DNA of 13,245 nt from JBBSHS01 sp038232515 (lineage in GTDB: Bacteria; Actinomycetota; Acidimicrobiia; Acidimicrobiales; JAUJNH01), in NCBI GenBank assembly GCA_038232515.1, contig JBBSHS010000070.1:1-13245 (forward strand), given 5' to 3'. Of this stretch, positions 7,920-13,245 are shown piece after piece; within the stretch, counting starts at the first letter, position 1, and every line of letters starts with the position of its first letter. The translations under genes were made by a program, and so were the position numbers. The notes under the pieces are model-generated. The model was given only the letters and a program-made list of their open reading frames with translations, was not told the DNA's origin and searched no databases.

Positions 7920-9095
7920 TCAGCGGCCTTCTTCGCTCCTCTGGCTCATCGTCGTCATCTCCTTGGCCACCCACGAGCGGATCGCAGTCGCCTCCTCGTC
8001 CAGCCAGGTGCCATGGGTGTAGAGCATGGCTTCTACGGTCTCCAACACCTTCTGCGGCCCCTCGACGAACCATGGAGAGATCACCTCCAGCTGCGCCGTC
8101 AGCTGATCGAGACGGCCGGCCAGCCCATCGATACGAGCCAACACTGCGGAGTCCTCCTGCGCCGGGGCCGGGGCAATGGCAGCCAGCTTTTCCTCCATCC
8201 ACGCCTCGTGCAGTCCCCAGAGGCTCTCGACCGCCCGGACCATCTGCCTCGGTGCCTCCCCATCGGCCTGCGACATCTTTTCCAAGGGCTGGATCAGAGC
8301 ATCGACCCGCGTCGTCAGGGTGCTCAGGGTGTCCAATACGACGACGGTGTCGTGTTGCATGCCCGCGGCGATCGCCGACAACATTTCTCGCACCCTCACC
8401 TCGTGAGACTGCAATAGAGAGTCGACGGCGCCCACCACCTGGTCAGGTGATCCCACGGGAGCCTCCGCGGCGGCCGGCTGGGCCAGACGCTCCACGCTCG
8501 CCGCCAACCTCTCCAGACGGTCGACGACAGCAGAGTCATCGTTAGCGACCGTGGCCGGCATCGACAGGACCTGGTCCCGCAAGCGCGCTTCGCGGTCGCG
8601 CAAGAGCGCTTCTACACCGCCCAGCAACCGGCGTGACTCGGTTCCCACCCGAGTGAAGATCTGCTCCAACGGCTGATCCAGCCGGTCCAGGCGCTCCACC
8701 AGCACGTCGAGGCGATCGAGCACCATCTCGCCGGCGATGGGGCTGACCGGCGCCGGCTGGTCAGCGACGACTGCGCCCGGCAAGGGCGTCGGATGGTCGA
8801 CGGCGTCCCTGCCGGCCGACGGCGAAGCGTGGCCCGGTCCTGGGGCCGAGATGTCTCCTTCTGCCGGGCGGAAGCTCAGAGCGCTACGAAGGCGTTCGCG
8901 CTCGTCCTGGTCCTCGGCTCGACCGGCCGGGCTCGCCGAAGCGTGCTCGTCACGTTGACCACTGACCGGCCGCGGTGCGATTTGGCCTTTGTCCGACTTG
9001 GCCGACTTCCCCGAGGCCGGGCTGGCGGGCTGGGCGCCCTTGCCGCCGCGGCCGGCCGCTCTTCGCCCACCATGGCGAAATTTGGGATCAGCCAT
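7920..9095 (-). CDS. Hypothetical protein: disordered N-terminus and four helical repeats
   Basis: No known family is recognised in this 391-residue protein. Residues 1-120 are rich in Gly, Ala, Pro, Ser and charged residues and look disordered, starting with a strongly basic stretch (RHGGRRAAGRGGKG). From about 125 the protein changes to amphipathic helix arranged as four diverged repeats: about 125-188, 190-249, 252-316 and 318-374. Each has a leucine-heptad helix (for example RLDRLDQPLEQI), a linker, and a second helix with a VEALL- or VESLW-like core followed by a charged stretch, often ending in a DDSAV-like junction. There is no signal peptide or membrane span, so the protein is probably cytoplasmic or filament- or surface-associated. 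The gene is convergent with the GT4 gene (30-base gap) and divergent from the ribosomal operon (402-base gap). Alternatives include a coiled-coil scaffold or a phasin-like coat protein; neither is supported by a diagnostic motif. Start ATG at 9095 has no clear ribosome binding site. Confidence 0.75.
   Translation of the reverse strand: MADPKFRHGGRRAAGRGGKGAQPASPASGKSAKSDKGQIAPRPVSGQRDEHASASPAGRAEDQDERERLRSALSFRPAEGDISAPGPGHASPSAGRDAVDHPTPLPGAVVADQPAPVSPIAGEMVLDRLDVLVERLDRLDQPLEQIFTRVGTESRRLLGGVEALLRDREARLRDQVLSMPATVANDDSAVVDRLERLAASVERLAQPAAAEAPVGSPDQVVGAVDSLLQSHEVRVREMLSAIAAGMQHDTVVVLDTLSTLTTRVDALIQPLEKMSQADGEAPRQMVRAVESLWGLHEAWMEEKLAAIAPAPAQEDSAVLARIDGLAGRLDQLTAQLEVISPWFVEGPQKVLETVEAMLYTHGTWLDEEATAIRSWVAKEMTTMSQRSEEGR
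7974..8723 (-). repeat. Four diverged in-frame repeats of about 65 codons within the hypothetical gene
   Basis: Aligned by eye, the units begin VLDRLDVLVERLD (residue 125), VVDRLERLAASVE (190), VVLDTLSTLTTRVD (251) and VLARIDGLAGRLD (318). Each reaches a second helix at VEALLRDREARL, VDSLLQSHEVRV, VESLWGLHEAWM or VEAMLYTHGTWL. The repeat is clear at the protein level and no longer obvious in the DNA, so duplication is old. Confidence 0.6.
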
Positions 9096-9111
9096 GACGA
9101 TGCGGGCTGAC

Positions 9112-9124
9112 GGTCAGCGTGACC
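9112..9124. promoter_or_regulatory. Inverted repeat GGTCA-N3-TGACC upstream of the hypothetical gene
   Basis: GGTCA (9112-9116) and TGACC (9120-9124) form a perfect 5-base dyad with a 3-base centre, and outer GGC/GCC bases partly extend it. It lies 17 bases upstream of the minus-strand start at 9095. It could be an operator for a dimeric regulator or a small hairpin in that gene's leader. A single copy makes it weak. Confidence 0.2.
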
Positions 9125-9286
9125 AGCCACGGAGCGCCGGCGGTGGGGGCTGAGCAACAACTCGGGCGTGGCACACCTTCATGACGCCCGACAGTCTGCC
9201 GCAGCGGCCGGCGGCTGTCCAAGAATCCCGGCCACCACCCGCGCCGCGGGCCGATTTGGCGTTTCGCCGGGGCTGGCGGGGCGCGC

Positions 9287-9292
9287 TAGAGT
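9287..9292 (+). promoter_or_regulatory. Candidate -10 element of the rplC-led ribosomal protein operon
   Basis: TAGAGT within CGCGCTAGAGTC fits the actinobacterial TANNNT -10 pattern. A TTTCGC (9262-9267) at 19 bases or the nearby TTGGCG (9256-9261) at 25 bases are poor -35 matches, so the -35 is unresolved. Initiation near 9299 would begin just before the first leader hairpin (9302) and give a leader of about 200 bases, consistent with the structured sequence that follows. Confidence 0.45.
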
Positions 9293-9301
9293 CTTCGCTC
9301 C

Positions 9302-9497
9302 GTGGTCGGGAGCCGATTGGCTCTCGCCCGCAATCGACGTCTGCGGTCGCCTCCGGGTACGCCGCAGCACAACCAAACCGGCGCTCTGCCGGGCGAAAGC
9401 CTGGCGGAGCGTCACCGTGTGTGGGCATCGGTGAGGCAGGCCCCAAAGCGGTCCAGCCTTTCCAGGATGACTCACCGCCACGAAAGAAGAGCACCAC
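9302..9497 (+). promoter_or_regulatory. Structured 5' leader of the ribosomal operon, candidate autoregulatory RNA
   Basis: Consecutive hairpins can be drawn by hand. P1 (9302-9331) has 12 pairs with one mismatch around a GATT loop. P2 pairs CTGCGG (9341-9346) with CCGCAG (9362-9367). P3 (9380-9413) has 15 continuous pairs, three of them G-U, capped by a GAAA tetraloop (9395-9398). After P3, CGGTGA (9429-9434) can pair with TCACCG at 9412-9417 or, with one more pair, with CTCACCG at 9471-9477. The rplC ribosome binding site (GAAAGAAGAG, 9482-9491) follows immediately. Known S10-operon leaders in other bacteria bind L4 to repress the operon. Whether this leader does so, and which protein binds, is inference. 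No named RNA family is recognised. Confidence 0.55.
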
Positions 9498-10139
9498 ATG
9501 GCAGCCAAAGCGATCGTCGGCGAAAAGGTCGGCATGACACAGATCTGGGACGAGGCCAACCGCCTGGTCCCGGTCACCATGGTCCGCGTCACGCCGGCCC
9601 GGGTCGTCCAGGTCAAGACGCCCGACCGTGACGGCTATTCGGCGGTCCAGGTCACCTTTGGCAACAAGAAGTCCAGCAAGCTCACCAAGCCCGAGCTCGG
9701 CCACTTCGCCAAGGCCGGTGTAGACCCGGGCAAGCGCATCGTGGAGCTGCGGGTCGACGACGCCGGCCAGTTCAGCATCGGCCAGGAGATCACGGCTGAC
9801 ATCTACGCCGCTGGCGAGCGCATCGACGTCACGGCCGTGAGCAAGGGCAAGGGCTTCGCCGGCGGCATGAAGCGCCACAACTTCAAAGGCCAGGGCGCCA
9901 GCCACGGCAACCACAAGCACCACCGGGCGCCGGGCTCGATCGGCGCCTGCGCCACGCCCTCGAAGGTGTTCAAGGGAACCCGCATGGCCGGTCGTATGGG
10001 CGGCGAGCGCACCACCACGCTCAACCTCACCGTCGTACAGGCCGACGCCCAGCGCGACCTCATCCTCGTGAAGGGCGCGGTTCCCGGACCGAGGGGCGGC
10101 ATGGTCCTCATCCGCAGCGCCGTCAAGGGCGGGAAATGA
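9498..10139 (+). CDS. rplC: 50S ribosomal protein L3
   Basis: The 213-residue product matches bacterial L3 throughout. The N-terminal strand reads VGEKVGMTQIW (7-17), and the loop that reaches toward the peptidyl transferase centre reads KRHNFKGQGASHG (125-137), followed by APGSIGACATPSKVFKGTRM (144-163) and AGRMG (164-168). L3 binds the 3' part of 23S rRNA early in 50S assembly. The start ATG has a purine-rich binding site, GAAAGAAGAG, six bases upstream. It is the first gene of the operon here, although rpsJ normally precedes it. Its stop overlaps the rplD start (ATGA at 10136-10139), so the two genes are translationally coupled. Confidence 0.97.
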   Translation: MAAKAIVGEKVGMTQIWDEANRLVPVTMVRVTPARVVQVKTPDRDGYSAVQVTFGNKKSSKLTKPELGHFAKAGVDPGKRIVELRVDDAGQFSIGQEITADIYAAGERIDVTAVSKGKGFAGGMKRHNFKGQGASHGNHKHHRAPGSIGACATPSKVFKGTRMAGRMGGERTTTLNLTVVQADAQRDLILVKGAVPGPRGGMVLIRSAVKGGK

Positions 10140-10945
10140 TGCCGGACGTCGACGTGAAGAAGACCGACGGCACGGCGACGGGCACCGCACTGACTCTCGA
10201 CGCCCGGCTCTTCGGAGTCCGACCCAACGTGCCGGTCATGCACCAGGTCGTCAACGCGCAGTTGGCTGCCCGTCGAGCGGGTACGCAGAGCACCAAGACC
10301 CGGGCCGAGGTCGCCGGCGGTGGGGCCAAGCCCTACAAGCAGAAGGGCACCGGTCGGGCCCGCCAGGGTTCCACCCGCGCCCCCCATTGGACCGGCGGTG
10401 GCGTCGCTTTCGGGCCCAAGCCCCGCAGCTACAAGCAACGCACCCCGAAGAAGATGATCCGCCTGGCGCTGGCCTCAGCCCTGTCCGACCGGGCCAGCGA
10501 GGCCAAGGTCGTGGTGCTCGACGGCTGGGGCTTCGGCGCTCCGAGCACCCGGGCCGCAATCGAGGTGCTCGACGCCCTGCAGCTCGAGGGCAGGATCCTG
10601 GTGGTCGTCAGCCGTGACGACGACCTGGTCGTCAAGAGCCTGCGCAATCTCCAGCACGTCCAGCTCATCTTCGACGGAGAGCTCAACGCCTACGACGTGC
10701 TCTGTAACGACTGGGTGGTCTTCACCCGGGACACGCTGCCCGGCACCTCCACCGACGCGGCCGCGGCCGCCGACGCGGCCGCCGTCACCGAGGCCGACCC
10801 GGCCGCCGTCACCGAGGCCGACTCCACTGAGGCCGACTCCACTGAGGCCGACGCCACTGACACCGCGGCTGCCGAGGCCAGTGCCCAGGCCGCGACCGGC
10901 CCCCACACCACTGACACCGACGAGCAGAGCGAGAGCACGTCATGA
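10136..10945 (+). CDS. rplD: 50S ribosomal protein L4 with an acidic repeat-encoded C-terminal tail
   Basis: Residues 1-199 are a normal L4: the tunnel-lining loop has RRAGTQSTKTRAEVAGGG (46-63), KPYKQKGTGRARQGS (65-79) and GGGVAFGPKPRSY (87-99), and the globular part has VVVLDGWGFG (125-134). L4 binds 23S rRNA, lines the exit tunnel and in many bacteria represses its own operon. The product has 269 residues against about 200-220 usually. The extra 70 residues (200-269) form an Ala/Thr/Glu/Asp-rich tail with no hydrophobic residues of note, including three copies of EADST or EADAT (229-243 region). The tail is encoded by tandem DNA repeats. ATG at 10136 overlaps the rplC stop; the next codon is also ATG (10139) and may be the real start. 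The gene ends in an ATGA overlap with rplW. Confidence 0.96.
   Translation: MMPDVDVKKTDGTATGTALTLDARLFGVRPNVPVMHQVVNAQLAARRAGTQSTKTRAEVAGGGAKPYKQKGTGRARQGSTRAPHWTGGGVAFGPKPRSYKQRTPKKMIRLALASALSDRASEAKVVVLDGWGFGAPSTRAAIEVLDALQLEGRILVVVSRDDDLVVKSLRNLQHVQLIFDGELNAYDVLCNDWVVFTRDTLPGTSTDAAAAADAAAVTEADPAAVTEADSTEADSTEADATDTAAAEASAQAATGPHTTDTDEQSESTS
10772..10858 (+). repeat. In-frame minisatellite encoding the L4 tail
   Basis: Two nearly identical 24-base units (starting at 10772 and 10796, each reading through GGCCGCCGTCACCGAGGCC) are followed by three 15-base units GAGGCCGACTCCACT at 10814-10828, 10829-10843 and 10844-10858 (the last has one mismatch). All units are multiples of three, so copy number change would alter tail length without a frameshift. 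Confidence 0.8.
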
Positions 10946-11232
10946 GAGACCCGCGCGACGTGATCATCCGGCCGGTCGTGTCCGAGAAGAGCTATGCCCT
11001 GCTCGACACCAACGTCTACACGTTCGTGGTCCACCCCGAGGCCAACAAGGTAGAGATCCGTCAGGCCATCGAGAATATCTTCAACGTCACCGTGGTGTCG
11101 GTGAACACGCTGAACCGCAAGGGAAAGCGCAAGCGTCAGCGACGCCGGCGCACGTTCGGTACCCGCCCTGACACCAAGCGGGCCCTTGTGACCCTGGCCG
11201 CGGGGTCGTCGATCGACCTGTTCGAGAAGTAG
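10942..11232 (+). CDS. rplW: 50S ribosomal protein L23
   Basis: At 96 residues this is a standard-length L23. It begins RDPRDVIIRPVVSEKSY (2-18), the conserved N-terminal strand and helix, and has the basic extended loop RKGKRKRQRRRRTFG (59-73) that binds 23S rRNA domain III. L23 sits at the tunnel exit and is the docking site for trigger factor and the signal recognition particle. The ATG overlaps the rplD stop by four bases, and rplB follows after 7 bases, so all are one transcript. Nothing is unusual in the protein. Confidence 0.97.
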   Translation: MRDPRDVIIRPVVSEKSYALLDTNVYTFVVHPEANKVEIRQAIENIFNVTVVSVNTLNRKGKRKRQRRRRTFGTRPDTKRALVTLAAGSSIDLFEK

Positions 11233-11239
11233 AGCCACC

Positions 11240-12076
11240 ATGCCCCTTCGCTCCCGCAAACCCACCAGCGCCGGCCGGCGGTTCCAGACGGTCTCGGACT
11301 TCTCCGAGATCACCAGGGACCACCCCGAGAAGAGCCTCCTCGCGCCCCGGCCGAGGACGGGCGGACGCAACGCCTACGGTCGCAAGACGGCCCGCCACCG
11401 CGGCGGCGGCCACAAGCAGCAGTACCGGATCATCGACTTCCGTCGTAACAAGGACGGCGTGCCGGCCACCGTCGCCGGCATCGAGTACGACCCGAACCGC
11501 AACGCCCGCATCGCCCTGCTTCACTACCACGACGGCGAGAAGCGCTACATCCTCGCCCCACGCGGACTGGACACCGGCGCCAAGGTCGAGAGCGGGCCCG
11601 GCTCGGACATCCGGGTCGGCAACGCCCTGCCCATGCGCTTCATCCCGGTCGGCTCGGTCGTGCACAACGTCGAGATGCGGCCGGGCCAGGGTGGCAAGCT
11701 GGCCCGCAGCGCGGGCATGAGCGTCCAGCTCGTGGCCAAGGAAGGCGACTTCGCCACCCTGCGGCTCCCGTCCACCGAGATGCGCCGGGTGCCCATCGAC
11801 TGCCGGGCCACGCTGGGCGAGGTCGGGTTGGCCGAAGCCGAGCTCATCAAGGTGGGCAAGGCCGGCCGCAACCGCTGGAAGGGCATTCGTCCTCAGACCC
11901 GGGGCGTGGCCATGAACCCGGTCGACCACCCGCTGGGCGGCGGCGAGGGCAAGACCTCCGGTGGCCGCCACCCGGTGTCGCCGTGGGGCAAGCCGGAAGG
12001 CCGCACTCGAGACAAGACCAAGTCGTCCCAGAAGCTCATCGTCCGCCGTCGGCGTAGCCGCGGCGCCCGCCGGTAG
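11240..12076 (+). CDS. rplB: 50S ribosomal protein L2
   Basis: The 278-residue product aligns along the whole length of bacterial L2: GGGHKQQYRIIDFRRNKDG (55-73), ILAPRGL (104-110), GNALPMRFIPVGSVVHNVE (127-145), GGKLARSAG (151-159) and MRRVPIDCRATLGEVG (181-196). It is needed for subunit association, tRNA binding and peptidyl transfer. The C-terminal region has AMNPVDHPLGGGEG (224-237). The histidine after VD (H230) that matches the E. coli residue implicated in peptidyl transferase function is kept, but the second histidine of the usual PVDHPH motif is leucine here (L232, codon CTG at 11933-11935). Start ATG at 11240 is 7 bases after rplW; the upstream GAGAAGTAGAG is an acceptable binding site. 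Confidence 0.97.
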   Translation: MPLRSRKPTSAGRRFQTVSDFSEITRDHPEKSLLAPRPRTGGRNAYGRKTARHRGGGHKQQYRIIDFRRNKDGVPATVAGIEYDPNRNARIALLHYHDGEKRYILAPRGLDTGAKVESGPGSDIRVGNALPMRFIPVGSVVHNVEMRPGQGGKLARSAGMSVQLVAKEGDFATLRLPSTEMRRVPIDCRATLGEVGLAEAELIKVGKAGRNRWKGIRPQTRGVAMNPVDHPLGGGEGKTSGGRHPVSPWGKPEGRTRDKTKSSQKLIVRRRRSRGARR

Positions 12077-12089
12077 GTAGGGAGATCGC

Positions 12090-12374
12090 ATGCCTCGCAG
12101 CCTGAAGAAGGGCCCTTTCGTCGACGACCACCTGCTGAAGAAGGTGGACAGGCTGAATGCGGCCAACGAGAAGCGGGTCATCAAGACGTGGTCGCGGCGC
12201 TCGACGATCATCCCCGACATGGTCGGCCACACCATCGCCGTGCACGACGGCCGCAAGCACGTCCCCGTCTACATAACCGAGTCGATGGTGGGCCACAAGC
12301 TGGGCGAGTTCTCCAACACCCGCACCTTCAAGTTCCACGCCGGCCAGGAACGGGCCGTGAAGGGCCGGCGTTGA
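12090..12374 (+). CDS. rpsS: 30S ribosomal protein S19
   Basis: The 94-residue product begins MPRSLKKGPFVDDHLLKKV and ends GEFSNTRTFKFHAGQ (71-85) plus a short basic tail, matching bacterial S19 in length and wording. S19 forms a complex with S13 in the 30S head and contacts the A-site tRNA region of 16S rRNA. An AGGGAG ribosome binding site (12079-12084) precedes the ATG by five bases. The stop TGA shares one base with the ATG of the following small ORF. No residue looks abnormal. Confidence 0.97.
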   Translation: MPRSLKKGPFVDDHLLKKVDRLNAANEKRVIKTWSRRSTIIPDMVGHTIAVHDGRKHVPVYITESMVGHKLGEFSNTRTFKFHAGQERAVKGRR

Positions 12375-12469
12375 TGACCCGTTCAACCGCTCAGCACGGT
12401 ACGCTGCGGACCGGGCCGGAAGGCCGGTCAGTGAGCAGATACCTGACCGCCCGAAGGGCGGGTCGGTGA
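12374..12469 (+). CDS. Candidate 31-codon small ORF bridging rpsS and rplV
   Basis: The ATG shares its A with the rpsS stop (TGATG at 12372-12376), and its TGA (12467-12469) overlaps the GTG start of rplV (GTGA). The 31-residue basic product begins MTRSTAQHG and ends TARRAGR. The double overlap is the pattern used for translational coupling, so ribosomes leaving rpsS could translate this frame and re-initiate at rplV. It contains no known domain. It could be a chance frame, since S19 and L22 genes elsewhere are often separated only by a short gap. Support is positional only. Confidence 0.35.
   Translation: MTRSTAQHGTLRTGPEGRSVSRYLTARRAGR
12409..12466 (+). promoter_or_regulatory. Two bulged hairpins before rplV, the second masking its ribosome binding site
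   Basis: Hairpin 1 (12409-12429) has two 4-pair helices around a bulged G with a GGAA loop. Hairpin 2 (12443-12466) pairs CTGACCGCCC with GGGCGGGTCGG around a GAA loop with one bulged G. The likely rplV ribosome binding site (AAGGG, 12454-12458) lies in the loop and 3' arm, and the last pair reaches the first base of the GTG start. Translation of the small ORF through this stem would open it. Confidence 0.45.
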
Positions 12470-13245
12470 CGGGGCCCAAGACCAACGAGCGGCCGGGCAC
12501 CCGTGCCGTCCTGCGCCACACCCGCACTTCGGCGTTCAAGATCCGCCCCGTCCTGGACCTTGTGCGCGAGCAGCCGGTGCGCCAGGCCCGCGACATCCTG
12601 CGCTTCAGCGAACGCGACGCGGCTCAGCTGGTGCTGAAGTTGCTCGACTCGGCCGTGGCCAACGCCGTCGAGAACGACAGCCTCGTCGAAGACGAGCTGT
12701 TCGTCAGCGCCTGCTTCGCCGACGAGGCCCGCACCGTCAAGACGTTCCGGCCGCGGGCCCGTGGCCGGGCCGGCAAGGTGCTGAAGCGCAGCGCCCACAT
12801 CACGGTCATCGTGAGCCGCCTGCCCGAGGAGCGGCTGGCCCGGGTCAAGGCCAAGGCCGACGCCCAGCTGGGCGAGCGCCGCCGTCGTCGGGTGGCCGGC
12901 AGCCGTGGCCAGCGCGATACCCCCGAGGGAGCCGAGGGAGCCGAGCGGTCGGAACGGCGCCGCCGCCGGGACCGGTCCGACCGGCCGGAGGGTCGCAACC
13001 GCCGACTGCGCCGCCACCCCGACGAAGCCGCGACCGAGGACCACGATGTCGAGGACCGAGAGACCCACGACGCCGGAGCGAGTGCGCGGTCGACGGATGA
13101 GCCGGCGACGCCGGACGGAGGCGCTCCGGCCGACGTCGGCACCGGAGCCGGCGAGAGCGGGGCACAAGGACAACAGGACGCCACGAGCGAAGGTGACGCC
13201 GTCGAGGCAACGCCGCCGCCGTCCGCCGAGCGCAGCGAGGAAGAC
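12466..13245 (+). CDS. rplV: 50S ribosomal protein L22, long C-terminal extension, truncated by the window edge
   Basis: A GTG start gives VTGPKTNERPGTRAVLRHTR, the usual actinobacterial L22 opening. The core continues through SAFKIRPVLDLVREQPV (22-38), LLDSAVANAVEND (59-71), LFVSACFADEARTVKTF (78-94), RPRARGRAGKV (95-105) and HITVIVSRLPEE (111-122), which forms the tunnel-lining hairpin. The frame stays open to the last base of the window: 260 codons, no stop. Core L22 ends by about 126, so at least 134 extra residues follow: a basic part (to about 185, rich in RRRR) and then an acidic Ala/Glu/Asp/Gly-rich part. Mycobacterial L22 also carries a C-terminal extension, though this one looks longer. 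No in-frame alternative start lies between the rpsS stop and 12466. AAGGG at 12454-12458 is the likely ribosome binding site. The true 3' end lies outside the window. Confidence 0.95.
   Translation, partial: MTGPKTNERPGTRAVLRHTRTSAFKIRPVLDLVREQPVRQARDILRFSERDAAQLVLKLLDSAVANAVENDSLVEDELFVSACFADEARTVKTFRPRARGRAGKVLKRSAHITVIVSRLPEERLARVKAKADAQLGERRRRRVAGSRGQRDTPEGAEGAERSERRRRRDRSDRPEGRNRRLRRHPDEAATEDHDVEDRETHDAGASARSTDEPATPDGGAPADVGTGAGESGAQGQQDATSEGDAVEATPPPSAERSEED

Noticed and set aside
9114..10190. 358-codon minus-strand frame covering the rplC leader and rplC
   Set aside because: It is antisense to rplC, with low-complexity translation and no family resemblance, and it conflicts with the structured leader.
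11087..12256. 389-codon minus-strand frame opposite rplW and rplB
   Set aside because: It lies antisense to two certain ribosomal genes. Long antisense frames are expected in high-GC DNA, and its translation resembles no protein.
12391..13173. 260-codon minus-strand frame opposite rplV
   Set aside because: The plus strand encodes an unmistakable L22 core here. The minus frame is a shadow; rplV itself is easy to miss because it has no stop in the window.

Overview
The window reads as a high-GC actinobacterial chromosome segment. The ribosomal proteins have actinobacterial wording (for example the L3 core, and an L22 that opens VTGPKTNERPG), genes overlap as ATGA or ATGATG, and codons strongly favour G/C at the third position. 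An Acidimicrobiia-like lineage fits best by impression, but that class-level guess is inference and no phylogeny was run.

The left two thirds (about 95-7889) is a cell-surface polysaccharide cluster. It holds a Wzx-type lipid-linked oligosaccharide flippase, a polytopic membrane protein that is probably a GT-C glycosyltransferase or Wzy-like polymerase, a one-piece Wzz/BY-kinase co-polymerase on the opposite strand, a class B asparagine synthase-type amidotransferase, and a GT4 glycosyltransferase overlapping the amidotransferase gene. Together they suggest a Wzx/Wzy-dependent exopolysaccharide or capsule: the GT4 enzyme builds the repeat unit, the amidotransferase may amidate a sugar acid or supply asparagine, Wzx flips the unit, the membrane protein may polymerise it, and the BY-kinase sets chain length through phosphorylation of its C-terminal tyrosines.

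From 7920 to 9095 on the minus strand lies an unrecognised 391-residue protein. It has a disordered N-terminus and four diverged helical repeats of about 65 residues. A 402-base gap follows (9096-9497).

The right third (9498 to the end) is the S10-type ribosomal protein operon without rpsJ: rplC, rplD, rplW, rplB, rpsS, rplV. The rplV gene runs off the right edge. The gap before rplC carries a probable promoter and a strongly structured leader: a 12-pair hairpin with one mismatch, a smaller hairpin, a 15-pair GAAA-capped hairpin, and a pair of mutually exclusive short helices just before the rplC ribosome binding site.

The most notable signals are this leader RNA, a 31-codon ORF that exactly bridges rpsS and rplV by stop/start overlaps on both sides, low-complexity C-terminal tails on both L4 and L22 (the L4 tail encoded by in-frame minisatellite repeats), a His-to-Leu change in the usually invariant L2 PVDHPH motif, and the four-repeat orphan protein. 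There is no sign of CRISPR, a tRNA, an rRNA, an insertion sequence or a phage gene.
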